Shown here one piece after another: positions 34,445-42,926 of a stretch of 64,000 bases of DNA. Location: positions 310,001 through 374,000 of the forward strand of contig NZ_CP083646.1 of NCBI RefSeq assembly GCF_020099275.1, in the 5' to 3' direction. The notes beneath the pieces were generated by a model, which was not told the origin of the DNA, searched no databases, and saw only the letters and a program-made list of their open reading frames with translations. Source of the DNA: Corynebacterium falsenii. GTDB lineage: Bacteria > Actinomycetota > Actinomycetes > Mycobacteriales > Mycobacteriaceae. The position numbers and the translations under genes were made by a program. How positions within the stretch are numbered: the stretch's first letter is position 1; each line of letters opens with the position of its first letter.

Positions 34445-35323
34445 ATGAGCCACATCACCGCTACCCCGCCGTCTGAGACGGCGGCCGCTTCCTCCAACCC
34501 GTCCGCTGATCTGCCGCCGCTGGGCCCGGATTCCATCCTGTGGCAGCGCTACGGCGACTGGCGCTCCACCTTCGCCGCTCTGTACGTCGGCGTGCTGCAG
34601 ATTACCCAGAAGGACGTCAGCCGCGCTCTCGTCCAGCACTCCAACGTGTTCGACAACGAGGTTGCCCGCCTGGTGCGCTCCGCGTTCCCGATCATTCGCA
34701 CCGTCTACGAAGGTGATGAGGTCGGCGCGATGATCCGCGACTTCCACCGCAACATCAAGGGCACCCACCCGGACGAGAGCCGCTACCACTCCCTGAACCC
34801 GGATGTGTACTACTGGGCTCACGCTACCTTCGCCGCGATGCCGTTCGTGCTGGCTGGTAACTTCATGCCGCCGATGAACGAGCAGGAGAAAGAGCAGCTC
34901 TTCCAGGAGACCCGCACTTGGTACACCTACTACGGTGTGGCGGAGCCGAAGAATGCTCCGAAGACCTACAATGAGTTCCAGAGCTACTTCGATTCCATGA
35001 TCGACACTCTGGGGCGCACGGAGACGATCGACCGCTCCCGCATCATCCGCGGCCTGACCCTGGACCCGCCGATGCCCAACTTCCCGAAGTGGGCTTGGCG
35101 CCCCATCGCCCCCGTTGCCTCGCGTCTGCTCATGTGGGCTGCCACCGGACTGCTGCCGGACCAGGTTCGCAAGGCTCTCGATTGGAAGTGGACCAAGTCC
35201 GACGCCGTCAGGTTCACCCTGTTCTCCCGCACTCTTCGGGGGATCTTCAGTATCCTCCCCCGGAAGGTCCGAATGGTGCCGATCGCGGAGCGGGCGTTTA
35301 AGAAGGCCGAAGCCGCACAGTAG
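34445..35323 (+). CDS. MpaB-type (DUF2236-like) putative heme oxygenase, copy 1
   Basis: The 292-residue protein has IRDFHRNIKG, then SRYHSLNPDVYYWAHATF, the conserved His/Arg pattern of the DUF2236/MpaB family that includes the rubber oxygenase Lcp and mycophenolic-acid MpaB. These bind a b-type heme and cleave isoprenoid or lipid double bonds. ATG 34445 lies after TAAGGAGTTTCTC. The C-terminus overlaps 26 bp with the convergent DUF2993-like gene. A paralogue is at 38910. Substrate unknown. Confidence 0.78.
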   Translation: MSHITATPPSETAAASSNPSADLPPLGPDSILWQRYGDWRSTFAALYVGVLQITQKDVSRALVQHSNVFDNEVARLVRSAFPIIRTVYEGDEVGAMIRDFHRNIKGTHPDESRYHSLNPDVYYWAHATFAAMPFVLAGNFMPPMNEQEKEQLFQETRTWYTYYGVAEPKNAPKTYNEFQSYFDSMIDTLGRTETIDRSRIIRGLTLDPPMPNFPKWAWRPIAPVASRLLMWAATGLLPDQVRKALDWKWTKSDAVRFTLFSRTLRGIFSILPRKVRMVPIAERAFKKAEAAQ

Positions 35324-35834
35324 GAACGTCGAGGATGTGTCCCTTCAAGCTAATGAGATCTAGTGTCGCATTGCGAAGGGACACATTTTGCATGATGGGG
35401 TCTGGCACCCCGACCTCCGGAAGCTGCAACTGACGCAGCACCGATCCCAGATCACCGCTGAGGTCAATCGCCACGGGGATGGTGGAGATATCCGCCAGGG
35501 CGGGGATAGTCTTTAGGCCCACGGCTTGCACTTCCACCGGGCCATCAATGACCTGTGAAATCGCGCCAGGGCCGGTGGTCAACAGACCGTTGGCCGGCGA
35601 GCCGGGGGCTTCCACGCTGAGGTTATCGGCGACCAGCTTGTCGCCAGTGAGCCGCAGCGCGTTCACGGTACCGGACTCCGTCTCTACGGGCACGAGGGCC
35701 ACGCGCACGTTACCGAGGAACGTGACCTTATCAGCCTTCACGATGCCTGGGGTTCCCTTCAGCGCGTACTGGGTAGGCTGCTGCTGGGCCTCGACAATGT
35801 CGCCGGCGCCGTAGAGGTACACGCTGGCTGCCAA
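35298..35834 (-). CDS. DUF2993-like envelope protein, possibly a detached domain
   Basis: The domain is beta-rich with repeated lipid-binding-like strands (VFTFLGNV-type segments such as KVTFLGNVRVALVPVET, QVIDGPVEVQAVGL), as in LmeA/DUF2993 proteins. The only available start is TTG 35834, which lies inside a hydrophobic helix (LLLAGLAASVYLYG). The frame upstream of it has no ATG, GTG or TTG and is open back to the TAG that ends the DUF6114-like gene at 35943. Hence it may be the second half of one gene broken by that amber codon. Confidence 0.55.
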   Translation of the reverse strand: MAASVYLYGAGDIVEAQQQPTQYALKGTPGIVKADKVTFLGNVRVALVPVETESGTVNALRLTGDKLVADNLSVEAPGSPANGLLTTGPGAISQVIDGPVEVQAVGLKTIPALADISTIPVAIDLSGDLGSVLRQLQLPEVGVPDPIMQNVSLRNATLDLISLKGHILDVPTVRLRPS

Positions 35835-35942
35835 GCCTGCGAGTAGCAGGGCTGCTCCGGCCTTGGGGGTGTGATACGGAGCCTTGGGGCCCGGGCTCTT
35901 GGGCTGCTCTACGGCGTCGCCGTCTGCTGTGCTGGCGGTATC

Positions 35943-36533
35943 CTAGGCAGCACCCTCAGCATTCACGGAGTCCGCAGTATCGCCAGCACCGGTAGATGCA
36001 GCGCCCCTAGAGGCGGGAAAAGTAGCGTACGGGTTCTTATCTGCATCCCCGGCACCCTCAGCGCTTTCAGTGCTTTCAGCAGTTTCCCCCTCGTCAGTAC
36101 CAGAGCCGGCATCGGCGGCATCGGAGTCTGGGGTGGCGTCGGCGGTGGGTTCCCACGCAAGGGTGAACGCACCGCCGACGATGCCGAGAATCGAGCCCAG
36201 CAGAAAGCCACCGAAGTTCGACGTGGGCAATGCGACAACCGCGATAATGATGCCAAACACACCCAGGTAGGTGGCCGTTGCGGGACGGAACCATGCGCCC
36301 AGGCCAAACATGATCAGCAAGGCGCCAATGACGAACGTGGAGACGCCGGAGATCGTGGAGATCATCACCAGCAGATCCGAAATCCGGACCGAAAGGTACG
36401 CGGGAGTGATGATGACGATGCCCGCGAGGATCATCAGCAGGCCGGGAATAAAGGGGCGGCCGCGCCTCCAGCGGACGAAGCGGGTGGTCTTTTTCTCGTT
36501 CTCGGCCGGCTCAGCAGTCGAGTTAGCAGGCAT
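35943..36533 (-). CDS. DUF6114-like four-helix membrane protein
   Basis: The 196-residue protein has four membrane segments (RPFIPGLLMILAGIVII, LLVMISTISGVSTFVIGALL, TATYLGVFGIIIAVVAL, GFLLGSILGIVGGAFTLAW) and an acidic Ser/Ala/Thr/Glu tail. Proteins of this type sit next to DUF6230 secreted proteins in actinobacteria. ATG 36533 overlaps the end of the DUF6230-like gene by 11 bp. The tail runs into TAG at 35943-35945 and continues in the same frame as a similar linker into the DUF2993-like domain. Confidence 0.7.
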   Translation of the reverse strand: MPANSTAEPAENEKKTTRFVRWRRGRPFIPGLLMILAGIVIITPAYLSVRISDLLVMISTISGVSTFVIGALLIMFGLGAWFRPATATYLGVFGIIIAVVALPTSNFGGFLLGSILGIVGGAFTLAWEPTADATPDSDAADAGSGTDEGETAESTESAEGAGDADKNPYATFPASRGAASTGAGDTADSVNAEGAA

Positions 36534-37099
36534 TATCGGAACCCCGCTTCACGCTCACCGTCACACCCTCGACGGTCAGCGTGGAGGCGCCAATGGCAGT
36601 GGCGAGGATGTCATCTGCGCGAACTTCCACAGACTGGGAGGACAGACCCCCAGGCTCCGGGAGGCGCAGCGTTGTTGACCTGGTGGGTATCGATGCCGAC
36701 CTGCGGGTCAGTGAGCTTCAGGGCACCGGCAATGTCGGTGACGCCCACGATGAGGTTCTGGGCATCAACGGTGTTATCGCCGTTGGCCTTGAGCGCTAGG
36801 GTGGCCTCGCCCACGCCCGGAAGGTCCGGCAGCGTGGTGGACAGGCACAGGTTGGAAGCGTTGGCCTGCTCGAACTTCAGGCGAGCAACGGGCATCGTGT
36901 CCTCACCCTTCTTGTCCGAATCCATGAACAGAGAGAATCCAGAGCCGGTGAGGTGGCTCATCTTGATATTGAACAAGGTTCCGGAAAGGGCCAGGTTGGC
37001 GGTCAGACCGCCCTGGGCCACGGCTACACCAGCACCGGAAAAGGCCAGCAGGCCAACAACCAGTCCAGCCGTTGCCTTAGTCTTATTGATTTTTCCCAT
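36523..37099 (-). pseudogene. DUF6230-like secreted protein, frameshifted near the 3' end
   Basis: ATG 37099 follows AGGAGGACC. A signal-peptide-like start (MGKINKTKATAGLVVGLLAF to AVAQG) leads into a beta-rich domain (LALSGTLFNIKMSHLTGSGF). The original frame ends early as WGSVLPVCGSSRR. One base fewer in the run of five G/C at 36649-36653 would restore WGLSSQSVEVRADDILATAI and the ending TVSVKRGSDNAC with stop at 36523. Length 577 nt is one base over 192 codons. So one G is extra, by mutation or read error. It leads the DUF6230-DUF6114-DUF2993 unit. Confidence 0.72.
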
Positions 37100-37492
37100 T
37101 GGTCCTCCTGATACGCCCCACTTTTCGAGGCCGAAACAAACGTGCTCACACAGTAACGTTCTCGCGCATGTCAGCTGCACTATTCTGTCTCGCCCGATGG
37201 CTCGTAGTCGAATTTTTGGCCTGGCCTCACAACTAGCCACTACTGGTCTATCCCATGTGCACCCAGAGTAGGGCTACTTAATTTTGTTCATCTCAGCTTT
37301 CTTGGTAACTCTGTAACGTAATTCACATTGCTAACTTGACCCATTTGTGGGCTCACCTATGTGCCGATGGCGTACCTCCCGCCCGCCCCCACTAGAATTG
37401 ATTAACCGTATGACCCATTCACTAACCACCAGCACAGCTAGCAGCTTCCATCCCGCTAGCTATAGCAGCCGTACGGCTAAGTAGAGGGGGTT
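37100..37492. promoter_or_regulatory. Divergent control region with palindrome before the PucR-type gene
   Basis: A perfect 12-bp palindrome AGCCGTACGGCT at 37467-37478 lies 14 bp before the regulator's ATG, close to its ribosome binding site AGAGGGGG. It could be an autoregulatory operator. AT-rich stretches around 37270-37330 may hold the promoters. Confidence 0.45.
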
Positions 37493-38773
37493 ATGGTGAC
37501 TCAATCTCATCGTTTCCACATCGATACCGGTGTGCGGCGCAACATCGCAGAATCCGTATTGCGGCACCTCAATGTGCTCACCGACCACGCGGTTCACGAT
37601 CTTCTCAGCGAACTCGGTGCTGAAGTTCCACCACCGCTGCACCGGCTCTTACATGCCAGCGTGCGTTCGAACATCCGCATCTTCGGCGAACTGCTGCAGA
37701 CCGGCGAATCCATGGACCGCGCCAAGCCCAGCCGCGCCATTGCGCAGTTCACCCGCGTGCTCGCCCAGAACCGCGTGCCGCTGCACCGCTTGATCTTCAT
37801 GTATCACTGCGCGCACAACTCGCTGGAGCGCCAGCTGCTTCCCCTCATCGAGACGGTCTGCCGCACGCACACCGGCTCCCCGCAGGCCTCGGAGTTCTTC
37901 ATGGTGCTCACCACGATGCGCAACATCACCAGCCGCTACATCACCACGATGGAGCAGGCCGTGGGCCGGATTTACGAGGACGAGGCGCAGCGCACAAGCC
38001 TGCCGGGCGATCCCCAGCTGCTGGCGCACGTCCAGGCCATCGTCAAGGGAGACATCGCGGAACTGCCCACCGACGATTCCGCCGTGGACTACGACCTCAC
38101 CGGCACGCACCAGGCATTCATCATCTGGTCCCAGGGCGCCGATCAGCTCCCCGCGGACGCCGTGCGCAAGTTCGCCTCCCAGGTTGCCCAGAGCTACGGC
38201 TCCCCCAGCGAGCCGCTGACGGTCTTCCCAGAGCACACGGAAGCGTGGTGCTGGATCGCTTTGGACCCGGAGCGGCTTCCCAGCGGCCCGCCACCCATCG
38301 AGTTCCCGGCGCGAGCACGCCTGGCGATCGGCACCTACGATCACGGCGTGGAGGGCTTCCGCCTGTCGCATCGCCGCGCGATGGCCCTTCACCGCCTGTC
38401 CGCGACGTGCCCCGCTACGGCTCCTTCTGTTCTCGACGCCACCACGACGGGCGCTACCACCGCAGCGGCTTTCGTGGATCGCGTCGACGAGGCCTCGGAC
38501 ATCGTCATCTCCACGCTGCACAGCCTCGCGGCGGATGATCGCTACGCAGAGATCATCCGGGAGACCACGCGCAGCGTGCTGCTGAACGGAACGTCCGGCG
38601 CGTCGGACAACATGTCCGCGCACCGCAACACCATTAAGTACCGTCTCAACAAGTTCAAGGAAGCCGTGGGGCGGGACGATATCTCCTCCCCGGACTTCGC
38701 CTTGGCACTGGAGTTGGCGCACTGGCATGGCTCGCGGGTTCTCACGACCGACGATGATCGCGGCAACGACTAG
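37493..38773 (+). CDS. PucR/CdaR-type transcriptional regulator
   Basis: The 426-residue protein has an N-terminal helical domain (VLRHLNVLTDHAVHDLLSELG), a middle GGDEF-like-fold region (AFIIWSQGADQLPADAVRKF) and the C-terminal PucR helix-turn-helix with the diagnostic HRNTIKYRLNKFKEAVG. Such regulators respond to metabolites and control catabolic genes. ATG 37493 follows AGAGGGGG. It lies between the DUF6230/6114/2993 unit and the second MpaB-type gene, and 137 bp separate it from the latter, so these are the likely targets. Confidence 0.85.
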   Translation: MVTQSHRFHIDTGVRRNIAESVLRHLNVLTDHAVHDLLSELGAEVPPPLHRLLHASVRSNIRIFGELLQTGESMDRAKPSRAIAQFTRVLAQNRVPLHRLIFMYHCAHNSLERQLLPLIETVCRTHTGSPQASEFFMVLTTMRNITSRYITTMEQAVGRIYEDEAQRTSLPGDPQLLAHVQAIVKGDIAELPTDDSAVDYDLTGTHQAFIIWSQGADQLPADAVRKFASQVAQSYGSPSEPLTVFPEHTEAWCWIALDPERLPSGPPPIEFPARARLAIGTYDHGVEGFRLSHRRAMALHRLSATCPATAPSVLDATTTGATTAAAFVDRVDEASDIVISTLHSLAADDRYAEIIRETTRSVLLNGTSGASDNMSAHRNTIKYRLNKFKEAVGRDDISSPDFALALELAHWHGSRVLTTDDDRGND

Positions 38774-38816
38774 CGCCACTAGTGCGTTGTGCAGGAGCCA
38801 CCACGGCACGCAGAGA

Positions 38817-38860
38817 ATTGTATAAAAAGATCAAAATATAACGATTTATTTCGTCCTGGC
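38817..38860 (+). promoter_or_regulatory. AT-rich promoter-like stretch before MpaB copy 2
   Basis: The stretch GAATTGTATAAAAAGATC and the following AAATATAACG are far more AT-rich than the surroundings and offer two -10-like elements (TATAAA, TATAAC). They lie 50-90 bp before the ATG at 38910. Confidence 0.4.
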
Positions 38861-38909
38861 GGGCGCGGTTGCTACAACGGTGGTGAACCCTACTGTTCGG
38901 AGGACGATA

Positions 38910-39848
38910 ATGACTGCACCGCAGGACAACAAGGCCGGAGACCCCAAGTCCGACCACAAAGCCGATCACGAGCGCCGCGAATTGAAGAGCGCTCCCCTTA
39001 ACACCGATTCGCTGCTGTGGAAGTACGGCTCCGATAACCGCATCCAGCTGATGCGTGGCTACACCGGCATCCTGCAGAACATGCTGCCGGCCATCGGCCA
39101 GTCTCTGCTGGACCACTCCAAGTTCTTCGACGAGCCCTTCTCTCGCCTGGAGCGCTCCACCCCGCAGATCATCCAGTCCATGTACATCGGCGACGATGAC
39201 CCGCTGGGCACCCAGATCCGCGACTACCACACCAACATCCAGGGCAAGCTGCGGGACGGCTCCCGCTACCACGCGCTCAACCCGGATACCTACTGGTGGG
39301 CACACGCCACGTTCGTGTACCGCGTGATCCGCACCCAGGACCTGTTCGGTAAGCCATTCACCCCTGAAGAGCGCGAGCAGCTCGTTCAGGAAGGCGTGAC
39401 CTGGTGGCGTCGATACGGAGTATCCGACCGCCCGGTCATCGACAACTACCAGGGCCTCGTTGACTACATCGAGGAAATGACCCGCACTGAGCTGGAGCGC
39501 AATGAGACCGTGGACTTCGCGCTGCGTCGCGTGCGCAACGAAAAGGTCAAGGCTCCGGACGGCATGAACCCGAAGGTGTGGAACGTTATTTGGAAGCCGG
39601 TCATGCGCTCCATGGTGTGGCTGACGATCGGCACGCTGGAGTAATCCCAGCGTGACATCCTGGAAGTTCCGTGGACCGAGAAGGATCAGAAGCGCTTCGA
39701 CCGCTTCTGCGCTGTGGTCCGCAAGGTTCACCCGATGCTGCCGGAAGACAAGCGCTACATGGAGCCTGGCCGCTCCATGATGATCCGCCACGGCATGATC
39801 AAGGGCGAGCCGAAGGAAATGAAGGTCATCCGCCCCTACCAGGGCTAA
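38910..39848 (+). pseudogene. MpaB-type (DUF2236-like) putative heme oxygenase, copy 2, with in-frame stop
   Basis: The ATG at 38910 follows CGGAGGACGATA. The first 244 codons match copy 1 in motif order (IRDYHTNIQG, SRYHALNPDTYWWAHATF). A TAA at 39642-39644 interrupts the frame after WLTIGTLE, but it continues in frame for 67 codons (QRDILEVPWTEKDQKRFDRF to VIRPYQG) to a second TAA at 39846. The continuation resembles the expected C-terminal region. CAA to TAA in one step would explain it. The truncated product keeps the heme-site motifs, so partial function cannot be excluded. Confidence 0.75.
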
Positions 39849-39877
39849 GACGCCCCCACCCGGAGCAGAGCGGCGAG

Positions 39878-40633
39878 TTACTCGCCCTTCTCGAGCTCCG
39901 GGTTTTTCTTTGCGGCATCGAGCTCCGCGCGGATTTCCTCCAGGCGGGAGCTGGCGCGCATATCGCGGCCGGCCTCCTCGATCTCCTGCATGCGGCCCTG
40001 CACCGAGCCCTCGATGAGCTCCTGGCTGCCCAGCGCCTGCGCGTAGCGGCGCTCGATCTTCTCCCGCACGCCATCGAGCGTGGGCACGCTGTCATCGGCG
40101 GCGATGCCATTCATCCGCTGCACGGACTCGGCGGTGGCTTCCTGCATCTTCGCCTGCTGCGCCTGCGTGCGCAGCTGGTCAATCTGCGCCATCTGTTCCT
40201 CTAGGCGCGCAGCGGACTGTTTCTGCTGCTGCTCCGCCTGCTGAGCGGCCTGCACCGCACCGGCGTGGAGCTGCTTGGTATCTTCCAGCTCCTGCTCCAC
40301 GGTGACCAGCTGCGAGGCAAACACCTCGGCGGTCTGATTCATCTCTTTGGCCTTCGCCTCGTCTCCCGAGGCCGCTGCGGCATCCGCCTGCGTAATCGCC
40401 GTGCGGGCATTGTTCGCCAGGCGCTGGGCATCCTCCTGCAGACGGCTCAGCTTCATCTCCAGCTGGTTCCGGTTGCCGATCACCGCAGCGGCCTGCTCGG
40501 TGATCTCCCGGTGCTGCTTCCGGGCGGCCTCGGTGGCCTGCTGAATCTGCACCATCGGATCGGCATTCTCCTCGATCTTCGTATCGAGGGACTGCATCAG
40601 GTACTTCCAACCTTTAGAAAATGGATTCGCCAT
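39878..40633 (-). CDS. pspA: PspA/IM30-family membrane stress protein
   Basis: The 251-residue protein is almost entirely coiled coil (ATEAARKQHREITEQAAAVI, QLEMKLSRLQEDAQRLANNA, QAEQQQKQSAARLEEQMAQI) in the ESCRT-III-like PspA fold. It should bind the inner face of the membrane during envelope stress. ATG 40633 gives the expected family start (MANPFSKGWKYLMQSLDTKI); longer starts overlap the divergent dehydrogenase gene. No pspBC genes are adjacent, as is usual for actinobacteria. Confidence 0.88.
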   Translation of the reverse strand: MANPFSKGWKYLMQSLDTKIEENADPMVQIQQATEAARKQHREITEQAAAVIGNRNQLEMKLSRLQEDAQRLANNARTAITQADAAAASGDEAKAKEMNQTAEVFASQLVTVEQELEDTKQLHAGAVQAAQQAEQQQKQSAARLEEQMAQIDQLRTQAQQAKMQEATAESVQRMNGIAADDSVPTLDGVREKIERRYAQALGSQELIEGSVQGRMQEIEEAGRDMRASSRLEEIRAELDAAKKNPELEKGE

Positions 40634-40718
40634 GGCAACCATCCTACGTGGCACACCGCCCGGCCGCTGCTTCACTTCGGGAGCGCGCTCGCTATCAAAA
40701 TAGGCGTAGCCTTTCCCC

Positions 40719-41777
40719 ATGGACATTGCATGTTACGCCGCTCCCGGCGCCGGCGAGGCGCTGACGAAATCCACCCTCACTAGGCGCGATCTCCGCGCCA
40801 ACGACTGCCTCATCAAGATCCGCTGGGCGGGCATCTGCCACTCGGACATCCACACCGTCAACGGCGATTGGCCGCACGATAACTTCCCCCTCACCCCTGG
40901 CCACGAAATCATCGGTGAAATTACCGAGGTCGGCTCCGACGTGGCGAAATTCTCCGTCGGCGACATCGTGGGCATCGGCTGCCTCGTGGACAGCTGCCAA
41001 GAGTGCGAAGCCTGCCAGGACGGCGACGAAAACTACTGCGAAAACGGCGCCACCGGCACCTACAACGCCCCCGACCGCATCGACGGCACCATCACCCAGG
41101 GCGGCTACTCCACCCACATCGTGTGCCGCGAAGAGTTCCTCATCCGTATCCCGGAGGCTTTTTCTGACCTCGAATCACACGAGGCCGCGGCGGCCACTCC
41201 CCTGCTGTGCGCAGGCATCACCACCTATTCCCCGCTGAAGCACTGGGGTGTGGGCCCGGGTATGAATGTCGCGATCGTCGGCATGGGCGGCCTCGGCCAC
41301 GTGGCCGTGAAGATCGCCTCGGCCATGGGTGCGGATGTGACCGTGCTGAGCCACTCCAAGGCCAAGGAAGAAGATGGCCGGAAGTTCGGCGCCAGCGACT
41401 ACATCGCCACCGGTGAGGAAGGCTGGCACGAGAACCTCAAGGGCAAGTTCAATCTCATTATCAACACCGTGTCCGCCCCGATGGACCCAGCACCGTTCCT
41501 CTCCACCCTGCACCGCAACGGCACCATGGTGATGCTGGGCTTGCCCCCGAAGCCCATGGAAATCGGCGCGAACCAACTAATCGGTGGTCGGCGCAGCCTC
41601 GCGGGCTCCGCCATCGGCGGCATCCCCGAAACCCAGGAAATGATCGACTTCTGCGCCGAGCACGGCATCACCGCCGAGGCCGAGGTCATCCCCGCCGAGC
41701 AGATCAACGAGGCCTATGAGCGCGTCATCGATTCGGATGTGCGCTACCGCTTCGTCATCGACGCAAACACGATCTAG
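40719..41777 (+). CDS. Zinc-dependent NAD(P)H alcohol dehydrogenase (AdhC/YahK-like)
   Basis: The 352-residue medium-chain dehydrogenase has catalytic zinc ligands in GICHSDIHTV and GHEIIGE, four structural zinc cysteines (CQECEACQDGDENYC), and Rossmann motif VGMGGLGHVAVKIA. It belongs to the cinnamyl-alcohol/aldehyde reductase group and probably reduces aldehydes with NADPH. ATG 40719. The stop is CTAG-type. Neighbours do not suggest a pathway. Confidence 0.9.
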   Translation: MDIACYAAPGAGEALTKSTLTRRDLRANDCLIKIRWAGICHSDIHTVNGDWPHDNFPLTPGHEIIGEITEVGSDVAKFSVGDIVGIGCLVDSCQECEACQDGDENYCENGATGTYNAPDRIDGTITQGGYSTHIVCREEFLIRIPEAFSDLESHEAAAATPLLCAGITTYSPLKHWGVGPGMNVAIVGMGGLGHVAVKIASAMGADVTVLSHSKAKEEDGRKFGASDYIATGEEGWHENLKGKFNLIINTVSAPMDPAPFLSTLHRNGTMVMLGLPPKPMEIGANQLIGGRRSLAGSAIGGIPETQEMIDFCAEHGITAEAEVIPAEQINEAYERVIDSDVRYRFVIDANTI

Positions 41778-41858
41778 CACTCCAGCTACCGCATGGCGGC
41801 GCCGATCGTGGTGGCGTCGACCATGCCGACCATGCCGGGCATGCCGGACATGGTGGAG

Positions 41859-42248
41859 CTACTTGGCCTCACCGGCGTCATCCGCTGCGGCGTTCTGTGC
41901 CGCCACCTGCTTGCGAACCTCGTCCATATCCAGTGCCTGAGCCTGGTTGATCAGATCGTTAAGAGCCTGCGGGGGCAGCAGACCTGCCTCGCGGGCCAGC
42001 AGGATGCCGTCACGGAACATCATGATGGTGGGGATGGACTGAATCTGCAGCGCAGCGGAAAGATCCTGGTTAGCTTCGGTATCGACCTTGCCGAAGGTGG
42101 CATCGGGGTGCTCCTCGGAGATCTGCTCGAAAATAGGCGCGAAGCGCTTGCACGGCCCGCACCAGTCAGCCCAGAAATCCAGCACAACAATGCCGTCCTG
42201 TTGCACGGTCTCCTGGAAGTTTTCACCGGTGATTTGAACAGTTGCCAT
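41859..42248 (-). CDS. Thioredoxin
   Basis: The 129-residue protein has the WCGPC active site in FWADWCGPCKRFAPIFEQIS and the cis-Pro SIPTIMMF. ATG 42248 after AAAGGAATTAACC. A C-terminal tail of about 20 residues rich in Ala, Gln and Asp exceeds the usual thioredoxin length. It reduces protein disulfides in the cytosol. Confidence 0.93.
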   Translation of the reverse strand: MATVQITGENFQETVQQDGIVVLDFWADWCGPCKRFAPIFEQISEEHPDATFGKVDTEANQDLSAALQIQSIPTIMMFRDGILLAREAGLLPPQALNDLINQAQALDMDEVRKQVAAQNAAADDAGEAK

Positions 42249-42356
42249 GGTTAATTCCTTTGCATTCGTGGGGTCGTTCTTGCGTTCTGTCCCTACCAAC
42301 GTTACGCAAAGTCCGTTTTATTCCGCAGCCACGCCCTGTCGATTATGGTTCTAGAC

Positions 42357-42905
42357 ATGTCTACGAACTCCCCCGAATCGCAGTCTGCTTCCTCCGCCTT
42401 CGACGCCACCAGCAAGCCCTCGCCCACGTATCAGATGTACCAAAAGGTCGCTGGAAAGCCGCTGGGCAAGGCGCTGTTTTCCCTGGGTGTTGCCCTTAAG
42501 GCCCCTTACTTCGCCACGGTCCAGCCGCGTGTGAAGGAGCTTCGCCCCGGTTACGCGAAGGTGCGCAGCCACAAGTGGTGGCTGCTCAACAACCACATCG
42601 GCACGTTCCACGCGATCGCAGCGTGTAACGTTGCGGAGTTCGCCATGGGTACACTGGCCGAGGTCTCCATTCCTGCCTCGCATCGCTGGTTGCCCCAGGG
42701 CATGCGGGTGGAATACAAGGCCAAGACCGCTGGCAGTCTCACTGCCGTGGCCACCGCCGACCTGCCGGACTTTTCCACGATCACCACGGAAACGGGCGGG
42801 CAGACCGTGACGGTAACCATTCACTTCAGCGACGACGAGGTCAAGGAGTCCGTGTACGCAGAGATCGATATCTGGGTCACGGCGAAGAAGCCCGCGTCTG
42901 CCTGA
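42357..42905 (+). CDS. DUF4442-like hotdog-fold protein
   Basis: This 182-residue protein (starts MSTNSPESQSASSAFDATSK) has the pattern LRPGYAKVRSHKWWLLNNHI and GTFHAIAACNVAEFAMG, as in DUF4442 hotdog thioesterase-like proteins. It might act on acyl-thioesters. ATG 42357 has no clear ribosome binding site; a leaderless message is possible. The alpha/beta hydrolase gene begins 21 bp later, suggesting co-expression in lipid metabolism; this is inference. Confidence 0.72.
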   Translation: MSTNSPESQSASSAFDATSKPSPTYQMYQKVAGKPLGKALFSLGVALKAPYFATVQPRVKELRPGYAKVRSHKWWLLNNHIGTFHAIAACNVAEFAMGTLAEVSIPASHRWLPQGMRVEYKAKTAGSLTAVATADLPDFSTITTETGGQTVTVTIHFSDDEVKESVYAEIDIWVTAKKPASA

Positions 42906-42926
42906 TCGCGTTTGCGCAAGGATTTT

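Noticed and set aside
35871..37271. A 466-codon plus-strand open frame
   Set aside because: It runs antisense over the DUF6114/DUF6230 genes, whose signal peptide, membrane helices and ribosome binding sites are convincing.
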